Below, piece by piece: positions 48,647-56,422 of a stretch of DNA of 64,000 bases. Positions within the stretch are counted from its first letter, which is position 1, and every line of letters starts with the position of its first letter. The notes below the pieces were generated by a model. The model was not told where the DNA came from. It did not search any database and saw only the letters and a program-made list of their open reading frames with translations. The DNA is from an uncultured Clostridia bacterium (lineage in GTDB: Bacteria; Bacillota; Clostridia; TANB77; CAG-508): positions 1 through 64,000 of the forward strand of contig CALXKE010000005.1 of the NCBI GenBank assembly GCA_944388805.1, written 5' to 3'. Made by a program: the position numbers and the translations under genes.

Positions 48647-48717
48647 AAGAACCTGACCCGACATAGCAATCAAAGATTGCAGTCGGGTACCCCAGAACCT
48701 TGTTGTCTAAGACAATA
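48647..48717 (-). repeat. second palindromic repeat family, intact copy
   Basis: AGAACCTGACCCGAC... is followed by a strong two-part hairpin: CCCGAC/GTCGGG outside and GCAATC/GATTGC inside (48656-48687). A small hairpin TTGTC-TAA-GACAA (48701-48713) ends the element. A degenerate inverted copy is at 23875-23943. It is GC-rich against this background. Confidence 0.75.
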
Positions 48718-48766
48718 AAAGCGAATCTTTTAAAATTTTTTATAATTAAAAAAGTTTCGCTTTTTA
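48717..48766. terminator. terminator between rsmI region and abrB
   Basis: AAAAGCGAA (48717-48725) and TTCGCTTTT (48756-48764) frame an A/T loop just behind the abrB stop on the minus strand. The T-rich flank suits both directions. Confidence 0.55.
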
Positions 48767-48767
48767 G

Positions 48768-49022
48768 TTACTTATTTGGTTTTAATTTACTTATTTTCTT
48801 TGAACAATCTTCACAAATTAATTTATCATTATAACTTATTAAATTTTCAGTACTTCCACAAAAAATACAATTAGGTTCATATTTTTTTAAAACGATAGAT
48901 GAACCATCAACATATATTTCAATAGGATCTTTTTCAGCAATGTTAAATTGATTTCTGATTTCAATAGGAATAACTACTCTTCCTAGTTCATCTACTTTTC
49001 TAACAATACCTGTTGATTTCAC
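48768..49022 (-). CDS. abrB: AbrB/SpoVT-type regulator with C-terminal zinc ribbon
   Basis: 84 residues. The swapped-hairpin DNA-binding domain covers residues 1-50 (MKSTGIVRKVDELGRVVIP, then DPIEIYVDGSSIVLKKY). The C-terminal part carries two CxxC pairs (CIFCGS and CEDCSK), a probable zinc ribbon. AbrB proteins control the transition to stationary phase and sporulation. The zinc-bearing form is common in Clostridia. It neighbours rsmI as in Bacillus. AAGGGGGGATAAGCTGTG lies before the ATG. Confidence 0.92.
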   Translation of the reverse strand: MKSTGIVRKVDELGRVVIPIEIRNQFNIAEKDPIEIYVDGSSIVLKKYEPNCIFCGSTENLISYNDKLICEDCSKKISKLKPNK

Positions 49023-49151
49023 AGCTTATCCCCCCTTAAAAAGTTAATTTACAATCCTATATACATTGTTACTATATCACAAATAGACAAGCAGGTCAAT
49101 TAAAAAGTAATAAAAAGTTGATAATAGAATAAAATTATTTAGGTGGTAAAT

Positions 49152-49745
49152 ATGTTAAATTTAGTTTGGCCAATTTTCATAATAATATCATTTTCTTATG
49201 CAATTTTTTCGGGAAATTTACAAAATTTAAATTCTAGTATATTTGATAGTGTAGAAAGTGCTGTGAATTTAAGTATTACGATGTTAGGAACCATGTGCTT
49301 ATGGAGTGGAATTATTAATGTTGCAACAAATACGAACATAATGAAAATTATGAATAAAATGTTAAAACCAATTATTAGATTTCTTTTTCCAGAAATAAGA
49401 GAAAATAAAAAAGCCCAAAATGAAATTTCGATGAATATGGTAGCAAATATTTTGGGATTAGGAAATGCAGCTACGCCGTTAGGATTAAAAGCCATGGAGA
49501 CTTTACAAGAGGAGAATAAAAATAAGAAAGAATTAAGTAATTCAATGATTATGCTAATTGTTATAAATACGGCATCTATTCAAATCATTCCTACAACCAT
49601 TATTGCTATAAGAAGTTCTTTAGGTGCCGAAAATCCAACATCTATCATTGTACCTGTATGGATAGCAACAATTTGTGCAGCAATTGTTGGGATAACTGTA
49701 ACGAAATTATTAATAAAATATTCTAATAAAAGGGAGAAGATATGA
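49152..49745 (+). CDS. spmA: spore maturation protein A
   Basis: 197 residues, polytopic, with a nucleoside-recognition (Gate) domain. The start is the ATG at 49152, with AGGTGGTAAAT upstream. The family segment MVANILGLGNAATPLGLKAMETLQ is clear and is followed by three more helices. SpmA and SpmB are needed for full dehydration of the spore core. Its stop overlaps the spmB start (ATGA), so translation is coupled. Confidence 0.93.
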   Translation: MLNLVWPIFIIISFSYAIFSGNLQNLNSSIFDSVESAVNLSITMLGTMCLWSGIINVATNTNIMKIMNKMLKPIIRFLFPEIRENKKAQNEISMNMVANILGLGNAATPLGLKAMETLQEENKNKKELSNSMIMLIVINTASIQIIPTTIIAIRSSLGAENPTSIIVPVWIATICAAIVGITVTKLLIKYSNKREKI

Positions 49746-50272
49746 TAAATATTATCAACTTTTTATCGAATTTAGCAATGCCACTGATTATATTAATAAT
49801 TGTGATTTATGGTGTTATAGAAAAAAAAGAAGTTTTTGATAAATTTATTGAAGGAGCAAAAGATGGAATAAAAATTGTCATCAATATTTTTCCCACTTTA
49901 ATAGGTCTTTTTTTAGCAGTAGGAACATTAAGAAGCTCAGGCGTAATTGATATAGTAATTAAAATTTTAGATCCATTATTGAAAATTGTAAATTTTCCAA
50001 CAGAAATTATGCCATTAGCACTTCTTAGGCCAATATCAGGAAGTAGTTCGATTGCTGTTGCCACAGATATTATGAAAAATTTTGGAGTAGATAGCCAAAT
50101 TGGAATTATGGCTGCAGTGATTATGGGGGCAACAGAAACAACGTTGTATACTATTGCCGTATATTCTTCCAGTGTAAAAATAAAAAAGACAAGATTTGTT
50201 TTAATAGCTTCACTAACAGCAGACATTGTTGGAATTGTGACAAGTATTATAGTATGTCGTTTTTTGTCGTAA
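49742..50272 (+). CDS. spmB: spore maturation protein B
   Basis: 176 residues, polytopic partner of SpmA. It has the Gate-domain segment FIEGAKDGIKIVINIFPTLIGL and the family stretch LRPISGSSSIAVATDIMKNFG, then MGATETTLYTIAVYSSS. GGGAGAAG precedes the ATG, which overlaps the spmA stop. It ends just before a strong promoter for a small gene. Confidence 0.94.
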   Translation: MINIINFLSNLAMPLIILIIVIYGVIEKKEVFDKFIEGAKDGIKIVINIFPTLIGLFLAVGTLRSSGVIDIVIKILDPLLKIVNFPTEIMPLALLRPISGSSSIAVATDIMKNFGVDSQIGIMAAVIMGATETTLYTIAVYSSSVKIKKTRFVLIASLTADIVGIVTSIIVCRFLS

Positions 50273-50280
50273 AGTTTTTC

Positions 50281-50309
50281 TTGACAAAAATTTACATATA
50301 ATGTATAAT
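50281..50309 (+). promoter_or_regulatory. near-consensus promoter
   Basis: TTGACA (50281-50286), 17 bases, TATAAT (50304-50309): one of the best sigma-A-type promoters in the window. It drives only a short segment with a 35-codon frame and a long hairpin before the convergent rlmH gene. Confidence 0.85.
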
Positions 50310-50344
50310 TATGGAAAATAAATCAATAAGGATATTCAAATCAA

Positions 50345-50452
50345 ATGTTATTAAAAATCATATTATTTATTTCAATATTTTTTATAGTAAGAATTGTGAT
50401 TGTAAAAATATTATTTTATAAAATTTTAAAATCAGAAATAAATTCAAAATAA
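50345..50452 (+). CDS. 35-residue membrane peptide
   Basis: Encodes a peptide starting MLLKIILFISIFFIVRIV with a basic, polar C terminus (KILKSEINSK). One membrane helix. The near-consensus promoter places the transcript start about 28 bases upstream. AAGGA lies 12 bases before the ATG, which is a weak site. The peptide is of the size and type of small membrane toxins or sporulation peptides, but nothing identifies it. The RNA itself may be the product. Confidence 0.4.
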   Translation: MLLKIILFISIFFIVRIVIVKILFYKILKSEINSK

Positions 50453-50466
50453 TCAAGTTTTTAATT

Positions 50467-50562
50467 TTGTAGAGGAAATAACAAATCCCCCATAATTAGT
50501 ATTTAAGATTTTTTGCCCCTATATTCTTTTAAATATTTTTTTCTATGTTATTTTCTCTACAA
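50467..50562. repeat. 17-bp inverted repeat with 62-base loop
   Basis: TTGTAGAGGAAATAACA (50467-50483) and TGTTATTTTCTCTACAA (50546-50562) pair over 17 positions with one G-U pair. It may end the small-gene transcript or be a small non-autonomous element. The loop holds two C-runs. Confidence 0.65.
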
Positions 50563-50612
50563 TACAATATATAATTTTTTAAATATGTTAAATATATTAT
50601 TTAAAAACATAT

Positions 50613-51092
50613 TTATCTATGATAAGTTTCACCATTAGATATTTTAAATCCTCTAAAAATTTGTTCTAATAAAAAAACACGAATTAATTGATGAGGAAAT
50701 GTCATTTTTGAAAAACATATCTTTTGGTGAGCTTTTTTTAATAAATCAGAAGATAGTCCTAAAGAACCACCAATAACAAAAGTAATATTACTTGTTTGTA
50801 AAGATAAATTTTCAATATTTTTTGAAAATTCTTCGGAAGAAAGCTCTTTACCAGTTAAATCTAAACAAATGATGTAAGAATCTTTTTTGATATGGCTTAA
50901 TATGCTATTGGATTCTTTATTTTTAATTTCATTAGAAAGACTATCATTTAATTTATCAGGTATTTTCTCATCAGGTAATTCTATTATATTTAATTTGCAA
51001 TATTTACTTAATCTTTTAGAATATTCATTTATGGCATCTTTTAAATAGGTTTCTTTTATTTTTCCAATACATAGGATATTAATTGTAAGCAT
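50613..51092 (-). CDS. rlmH: 23S rRNA (pseudouridine1915-N3)-methyltransferase RlmH
   Basis: 159 residues, the family length. A SPOUT methyltransferase that modifies 23S rRNA in assembled ribosomes. The knot region shows FVIGGSLGLS and the C terminus FPHQLIRVFLLEQIFRGFKISNGETYHR. The start is the ATG at 51092 (AAGGAATAAAATAAAT upstream). A 20-codon extension upstream would translate a REPIN arm. Confidence 0.96.
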   Translation of the reverse strand: MLTINILCIGKIKETYLKDAINEYSKRLSKYCKLNIIELPDEKIPDKLNDSLSNEIKNKESNSILSHIKKDSYIICLDLTGKELSSEEFSKNIENLSLQTSNITFVIGGSLGLSSDLLKKAHQKICFSKMTFPHQLIRVFLLEQIFRGFKISNGETYHR

Positions 51093-51121
51093 ATTTATTT
51101 TATTCCTTTCTATTAAAAGAA

Positions 51122-51235
51122 GGTTGCCAAAGGGGACGTGCCATTTTGGCAACCTTCTTGGTTAGTAAGTAATATCTTAGATAAAAAAGAGAGGTTGCCA
51201 AAATGGCACGTCCCCTTTGGCAACCTTTGGCAACC
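51122..51235. repeat. REPIN-like inverted repeat, copy 3
   Basis: Arms 51123-51153 and 51194-51224 are inverted 31-bp words (GTTGCCAAAGGGGACGTGCC...). The right arm is followed by an extra TTTGGCAACC, a small duplication. It fills the gap between rlmH and the walJ-like stop codon, which directly abuts it. Confidence 0.9.
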
Positions 51236-52024
51236 TAAATTGTAACCAATTTGCTATGTGTATCTCTACCTGCAACAGATAATGTTAAAGAATTTTCATT
51301 ATAATTACTAGCGATTAATTCTTCAACAACAGTTTTATATGCAAGTTCTGGAAAATTACTTTCTTTACTTAAATGACCAAGCATTGCTTTTTTTAAACCT
51401 GATTTTAATAGAAAAGAAATGGTTTTTCCAGCAATTTGATTTGATAGATGTCCGTGATGGTCCAGCAATTCTAGATTTTAGAGAAAATGGATATGACGAA
51501 CATTTTAGTACTTCTGGGTCATAGTTAGATTCTAACATAACAAATAGACTTTCTTCTAAGTTTTTTAAAATATCATTTGTCATATGTCCAATGTCTGTTG
51601 CAATACTAATTTTCTTATTCTCATTTAGTATAGTAAATCCACAAGGATTTGCTGCATCATGTGGAATGGAAAATGGATTGATGTCCAAATCTCCTATTGA
51701 AAATTGTTCTGCAACTTTAAATTTTTTAATATTTTTATCTGCAATTTTATCTCTTTGTTTTGGCATAGCATCTAATGTTTCTTGATTGACAAATACAGGT
51801 AAATCAAATTTTTTAGAAAAAGTTCCTAATCCTTGTACATGGTCAGAATGTTCATGAGTGACTAAAATACCATCTAACGTATTAGGGTCAACATTTAAGT
51901 CGTTCAAAGCTTTTTCTATTTTTTTACTACTAACACCTGCATCAATTAGTAATTTTGTATTGTCTGTTTCAACAAATAAGCTATTTCCGCTACTTCCACT
52001 ATATAAACTACAAAAATTTAGCAT
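51235..52024 (-). CDS. walJ: WalJ/YycJ-like metallo-beta-lactamase-fold hydrolase, +1 frameshift at a CGG codon
   Basis: A metallo-beta-lactamase-fold protein related to YycJ/WalJ, which is linked to DNA replication and cell-wall control. Metal-binding motif THEHSDH is near residue 57; LESNYDPEVL follows late. The frame then reads SRIAGPS-CGG and goes wrong. Dropping the C of that CGG (plus-strand 51454) gives SRIAGPSGHLSNQIAGKT, matching the conserved G-H-L-S-N motif, and the frame continues to 51235. The length 790 is 3n+1; the repaired protein has 262 residues. Removing a C two codons earlier would also restore frame. Without repair, the C-terminal quarter including metal ligands would be lost. 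Confidence 0.88.
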
Positions 52025-52063
52025 AATTTCTTCAATCTCTTTCCTTTTGTTTATTTCTGTTTT

Positions 52064-53323
52064 TTATTCTGTTACTCTTTCGATTTTTGCACCTATTTTT
52101 CTGAATTTTTCTTCTATATGTTCATAGCCTCTATCAATATGTTCTAGATTATAGATTTCTGTTACACCTTCGGCAGCAGTACCTGCAATAACTAAAGCTG
52201 CTCCAGCTCTTAAATCAGAAGAATATACAGGTGCACCTGATAATTTTTTGACGCCTTCAAAAAAGGCAGTTTTTCCATGGGCAGTAATTTTTGCTCCCAT
52301 TTTGTTTAATTCTTCTGTGTATTGGAATCTAGAATCCCATATGCTTTCATTAATAGTACTTGTCCCATTGGCAAGTGATAAAACAACACCCATCTGTGGT
52401 TGTAAATCTGTAGGAAAACCAGGATATGGTAATGTTTTAATGGTTGCTCTATTAGGTCTTTTATTACACCAAACACGAATACTATCTCCATTATCTTCTA
52501 CATTACCACCAATTTCTAATATTTTGGCAGTGATAGATTCTAAGTGTTTGGTAATACAATTTTTAATTAATAAATCACCTTTTGTTGCTACTGCAGCAAG
52601 CATAAATGTGCCTGCTTCAATTTGGTCAGGAACAACAGAATAGGTAGCATTTCCATGTAATTTTTCAACTCCATTAATTTTGATAACATCTGTACCTGCA
52701 CCTCTAATGTCAGCTCCCATTGTATTTAAAAAATTGGCAACATCTACAATATGTGGTTCTTTTGCAGCATTGTCAATGATGGTTGTTCCCTTTGCCAATA
52801 CTGCTGATAGCATAACATTAATAGTAGCTCCTACTGATACAATATCCATATAAATAGGACAACCTTTTAATTTTTTTGCTTTTGCGTAAATTCTACCTTT
52901 TTCAACAGTAACATTTGCTCCCAATAGCTCGAACCCTTTAATGTGTTGATCAATTGGTCTTGCCCCTAATTTGCAACCTCCAGGCATACCAACTTCAATC
53001 TCACCTTTTCTGCTAAGCATAGCACCAATAATATAATAAGAAGCTCTGAATCTACTTGTTAAATCTAAAGGTGCTTTGGTTGTGGTTATATTAGATGTAT
53101 CAATTGTAATACTATGAGCATCATTCCAAGTAATTTTTGCGCCTAACTTTTCTAATATTGTACAAGATATTTTTATATCACTAATATTTGGTAAATTTTC
53201 TATTGTGCATACACCATCAATTAATAGAGTAGCTGGCAAAATTGCAACGGCAGCATTTTTTGCACCGCTAATAGTTACTTCTCCTTTTAGTGGTGTGGGT
53301 CCTTTTACAACTAATTTTTCCAA
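52064..53323 (-). CDS. murA: UDP-N-acetylglucosamine 1-carboxyvinyltransferase
   Basis: MurA adds enolpyruvate to UDP-GlcNAc, the first committed step of peptidoglycan synthesis. The PEP-binding N terminus KGEVTISGAKNAAVAILPA is clear. The loop Cys that fosfomycin attacks appears in PGGCKLGARPIDQH. The late LRAGAALVIAGTAAEG motif is present. I place the start at a TTG (53323, GGGGGT upstream), giving 419 residues that begin EKLVVKG. An upstream TTG at 53338 lacks a site. The sequence fits MurA rather than the MurZ paralogue no better than in general, so the paralogue is not decided. Confidence 0.95.
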   Translation of the reverse strand: MEKLVVKGPTPLKGEVTISGAKNAAVAILPATLLIDGVCTIENLPNISDIKISCTILEKLGAKITWNDAHSITIDTSNITTTKAPLDLTSRFRASYYIIGAMLSRKGEIEVGMPGGCKLGARPIDQHIKGFELLGANVTVEKGRIYAKAKKLKGCPIYMDIVSVGATINVMLSAVLAKGTTIIDNAAKEPHIVDVANFLNTMGADIRGAGTDVIKINGVEKLHGNATYSVVPDQIEAGTFMLAAVATKGDLLIKNCITKHLESITAKILEIGGNVEDNGDSIRVWCNKRPNRATIKTLPYPGFPTDLQPQMGVVLSLANGTSTINESIWDSRFQYTEELNKMGAKITAHGKTAFFEGVKKLSGAPVYSSDLRAGAALVIAGTAAEGVTEIYNLEHIDRGYEHIEEKFRKIGAKIERVTE

Positions 53324-53438
53324 TTTATATACCCCCAATAAAATGTATTTATTATGAATTTTAAAACAAAATAGAGTGTATCTTATCTTACACTCTACTT
53401 TCCCTATAAACTATATCATAAACCAAATTAGATTGCAA

Positions 53439-54107
53439 CTATTTTTTAGCAGTAATTAGGCCTGTATTATTCAAAATTTCCAATATTTTAAATTTTAATT
53501 TAAAAGTAAGATTTTCTTCATTATCAGAAACAATAGAAAATTCTTCATCTGTTAAGGAATTTTCCAAATCTTCTTTGGATTCTTCAGGGACAATTCCTGA
53601 AGAGGCATCTACAAAACATAAAGGAGGGAACATAACACACCACCAATTTTGTCCTTTAGCTTCACCAATTTCTACTTTTAAAGCATCGTAATATCCTGCT
53701 GGAAGAGAAATATCTCCATAATGCTTTGTTGGAAATTCAAAATTTCCGATACTGACAGTGACAGAATAATCAAATCCTTCATCTTTAATGGTGTTTAATG
53801 CAATTTCTTTAAAATTTTCGATATGGGCATTAGCAATCGCAATTGCTTCTTCCTTAGAAGTGCAATCTGTACATAATGTATTCATATAATTTAATAAGTT
53901 ATCTCTAACAATATATTTTAAGTTTTGGTCAACGTCAGAATCACTATTTGCAATAACATGTAAACGAAAAACAGAATCAGAAATGTCAGTAGAGATGTCA
54001 TTAGCGTAAGATATGGCACAAATGGTAGTATAGATAAAAAATAGAAATGTTAAAATAATTACCATTTTTACCTTGGAATGATTACATAATTTTAAAAATT
54101 TTTTCAT
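53439..54107 (-). CDS. spoIIR: stage II sporulation protein R
   Basis: 222 residues with an N-terminal membrane/signal segment (about 14-34). SpoIIR is the secreted forespore signal that triggers processing of pro-sigma-E by SpoIIGA. The family region FRLHVIANSDSDVDQNLKY is clear, followed by WWCVMFPPLCFVD. GGAGGTAACTT precedes the ATG. This supports a spore-forming organism. No clear sigma-F promoter could be picked out by eye. Confidence 0.93.
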   Translation of the reverse strand: MKKFLKLCNHSKVKMVIILTFLFFIYTTICAISYANDISTDISDSVFRLHVIANSDSDVDQNLKYIVRDNLLNYMNTLCTDCTSKEEAIAIANAHIENFKEIALNTIKDEGFDYSVTVSIGNFEFPTKHYGDISLPAGYYDALKVEIGEAKGQNWWCVMFPPLCFVDASSGIVPEESKEDLENSLTDEEFSIVSDNEENLTFKLKFKILEILNNTGLITAKK

Positions 54108-54218
54108 AAGTTACCTCCAATAAACTTTTTTTCTAAAATCTTCTTTAAGATAAGTATTAACAAAAAAAGAAAAAATATACATTGTCGAAAAAAAACGATG
54201 AGTTTCTTTGAAATATGA

Positions 54219-54253
54219 TTGACATATTTGTAATAAAATGGTAAAATTTACCA
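54219..54253 (+). promoter_or_regulatory. promoter with overlapping palindrome
   Basis: TTGACA (54219-54224), 17 bases, TAAAAT (54242-54247). The perfect palindrome TGGTAAAATTTACCA (54239-54253) covers the -10 box and the start point, which is typical for a repressor operator. Confidence 0.65.
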
Positions 54254-54316
54254 GTAAGCAAAATGAAGAAATTAACAATTCCGTATGGTTATATGAATTT
54301 GAAAGGAATGTTTGTG

Positions 54317-54772
54317 ATGGAAAATATAACAAAAGAAAAAAGTTGTGCATTTTATGCAAGTGATTATCATTTTGAAATGATTAGTTTACCATATATTAGT
54401 AAAAGTATGGATGAAAATAAGGACATTATAATATTAACGGAAAACAATTTAAAAGATACAGTAAATACATTAATATCAAAGATGAATTTAAATGAAGAAA
54501 AAAGAAAAAAAATATTATCATTAGATTGGAATAACAATGATTTAAAAAAATTTAAAGAAATTAGTAAAAAAAGTAAAGAAAATGCAGATATGGTTATTTT
54601 TGTAAAAGGAAAACAAAACTATATTCAAAATATCAATAAAAATATTGAAAAATGGGTAAGTGCTGATAAACACATTAAAATTGTTGATTGTTATGAGTTT
54701 TTTGAAATACAAGAAAAGATAGATGATATTGCAAAAGAATATGGTAAAGTCTTAGGGACATCTAGGTTGTAG
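54317..54772 (+). CDS. conserved hypothetical protein
   Basis: 151 residues from the ATG at 54317, nine bases behind GAAAGGA; an in-frame ATG at 54263 is too close to the predicted transcript start. The protein alternates strands and helices (CAFYASDYHFEMISLPYI, DIIILTEN, ADMVIFVKG, IKIVDCYEF), like a Rossmann or P-loop-type fold, but has no Walker A. It is slightly reminiscent of MEDS-type sensor domains, which I cannot confirm. It is a single-gene unit with its own promoter, possible operator and terminator. Confidence 0.55.
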   Translation: MENITKEKSCAFYASDYHFEMISLPYISKSMDENKDIIILTENNLKDTVNTLISKMNLNEEKRKKILSLDWNNNDLKKFKEISKKSKENADMVIFVKGKQNYIQNINKNIEKWVSADKHIKIVDCYEFFEIQEKIDDIAKEYGKVLGTSRL

Positions 54773-54804
54773 GATAAATGAAAAATAAAAAATAAGAAGT
54801 AAAA

Positions 54805-54829
54805 TGGCAGGTAAAATTTTTACCTGCCA
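54805..54829 (+). terminator. 12-bp perfect hairpin
   Basis: TGGCAGGTAAAA pairs with TTTTACCTGCCA across a single base. It ends the hypothetical gene; its T-run lies in the stem, so termination strength is uncertain. Confidence 0.6.
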
Positions 54830-54833
54830 ATAA

Positions 54834-54862
54834 TTGACTAATATTAAATTATGGTGTAATAT
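54834..54862 (+). promoter_or_regulatory. promoter of the UDPGP gene
   Basis: TTGACT (54834-54839), 17 bases, TAATAT (54857-54862), with the ATG at 54900. Confidence 0.6.
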
Positions 54863-54899
54863 AAGTGTGGTTTTTAAAATTTTAGAAAGGATGAATTTT

Positions 54900-56150
54900 A
54901 TGGATACAGAATTAGAAGAAGTGAAAGATATACTAAAAAAATATGGTCAAGAACATTTATTAAATCATTATGAGGACCTAGATGAAAAGAAAAAGCAAAT
55001 ATTATTAGAACAAATTAAAGATATTGATTTTGAGCTTGTAAACAAATTATATGATAGTACAAAAGAACAAAAAATAAATACAAATGATAAAATTACACCA
55101 ATTGATTATTTAGACAAATACAAATTGAATGATCAATATAAATATTATGAATCTATAGGGAAAAAGGCAATTAAAGAAGGAAAGTTAGCAGCAGTTACAA
55201 TGGCTGGAGGACAAGGAACAAGATTAGGACATAGTGGACCAAAAGGAACCTATGATATTGGATTAGATTCACACAAATCTTTATTTGAATTATTATCAGA
55301 TAATTTAAAAGAAGAAGGAAAAAAATATGATGTAATCATTCCTTGGTTTATTATGACAAGTAAAGAAAATAACAAAGATACTGTGGAATTTTTTGAAAAA
55401 CATAGATATTTTGGTTATAAAAAAGATAAAAATATCTTCTTCTTTGAACAAGGTGAACTTCCAATGATGGATACAGAAGGAAAAATTTTAATTGGAGAAG
55501 ATGGATTAATCAAACTTGCAGCAGATGGTCATGGGGGAATCTATGAATCATTAGTAAAAACAAAAATGACAAACAAAATGAGAGAACTAGGCGTTGAATG
55601 GGTATTTATTGGAGGCGTAGATAACTGTTTAGTAAAAATGGTAGATCCTGTTTTAATGGGAATTGCGATTGATAAAAAAGTAACAGTTGCTTGTAAATCA
55701 GTTGTAAAAGCAAATCCTCATGAAAAAGTAGGTGTATTCTGTAAAAGAAATGGAAAACCAAATGTAATAGAATATTCAGAAATTACAGATGAAATGGCAG
55801 AGGCCACTGATGAAAATGGTGAATTATTATATGGTGAGTCACATATATTATGTAATTTATTTAGTATTGAGGCAATTGAAAGAATGGGAGCAGAACCATT
55901 ACCATATCATGTTGCATTTAAAAAAGCAAAATATATTGATAAAGATGGAAATTTAGTTGTACCAGATTCACCAAATGCCTATAAATTTGAAGCATTTTTA
56001 TTTGATGCTTTTGGTGAAGTAGATGATATGGCAGTTTTAAGAGTAAAAAGAGAAGAAGAATTTGCACCAGTAAAAAATAGTGATGAAAAAGGTGTAGATT
56101 GCCCTAAAACTGCAAGAGAATTATACAAGAAATTTTATCATTTAGATTAA
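54900..56150 (+). CDS. UDP-sugar pyrophosphorylase (UDPGP type 1 family)
   Basis: 416 residues. The nucleotide-binding loop VTMAGGQGTRLGHSGPKG lies near residue 100 and WVFIGGVDNCLVKMVDP near 230. These are hallmarks of the eukaryote-like UDPGP type 1 family (UDP-GlcNAc or UDP-glucose pyrophosphorylases), unlike bacterial GalU. It makes a UDP-sugar from UTP and a sugar 1-phosphate; the exact sugar is open. I use the ATG at 54900, with GAAAGGATGAATTTT before it. The neighbouring phosphohexomutase could supply the sugar 1-phosphate. Confidence 0.88.
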   Translation: MDTELEEVKDILKKYGQEHLLNHYEDLDEKKKQILLEQIKDIDFELVNKLYDSTKEQKINTNDKITPIDYLDKYKLNDQYKYYESIGKKAIKEGKLAAVTMAGGQGTRLGHSGPKGTYDIGLDSHKSLFELLSDNLKEEGKKYDVIIPWFIMTSKENNKDTVEFFEKHRYFGYKKDKNIFFFEQGELPMMDTEGKILIGEDGLIKLAADGHGGIYESLVKTKMTNKMRELGVEWVFIGGVDNCLVKMVDPVLMGIAIDKKVTVACKSVVKANPHEKVGVFCKRNGKPNVIEYSEITDEMAEATDENGELLYGESHILCNLFSIEAIERMGAEPLPYHVAFKKAKYIDKDGNLVVPDSPNAYKFEAFLFDAFGEVDDMAVLRVKREEEFAPVKNSDEKGVDCPKTARELYKKFYHLD

Positions 56151-56163
56151 ATATAATTATGGT

Positions 56164-56189
56164 AAGAGGACCCTATTTGGGGTCCTCTT
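56164..56189 (+). terminator. hairpin behind the UDPGP gene
   Basis: AAGAGGACCC and GGGTCCTCTT form a perfect 10-bp stem around TATTTG. No T-run follows, so it may be a weak terminator or a 3'-end stabiliser. Confidence 0.55.
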
Positions 56190-56202
56190 AAGGCATAGAA
56201 TA

Positions 56203-56337
56203 TTATTCATTGGATTGTGCTTTGATTTGGGGTTGAAGTGCATGTTCTTTTCCATCCTGAGATAAAAAATAGGATACAGTTTTTGAAATTTTTTCAGTAT
56301 CATCATAAAATAGCAAAGTATATATTAAAATTTTCAC
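56203..56337 (-). CDS. possible 44-residue protein or gene remnant
   Basis: A GTG-started minus-strand frame has protein-like composition: VKILIYTLLFYDDTEKI at the start, then SKTVSYFLSQDGKEH and a polar end. It runs against its neighbours. No ribosome-binding site is seen before the GTG, and it may be the end of a lost longer gene. Low certainty. Confidence 0.25.
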   Translation of the reverse strand: MKILIYTLLFYDDTEKISKTVSYFLSQDGKEHALQPQIKAQSNE

Positions 56338-56422
56338 AAATAGCTTTTTTTATTAAATATTTTGTGATAGGATAACGTAGAATGAATAAGAAAAATTGAA
56401 TAAAGAAAGAGGAGGTCATTAT

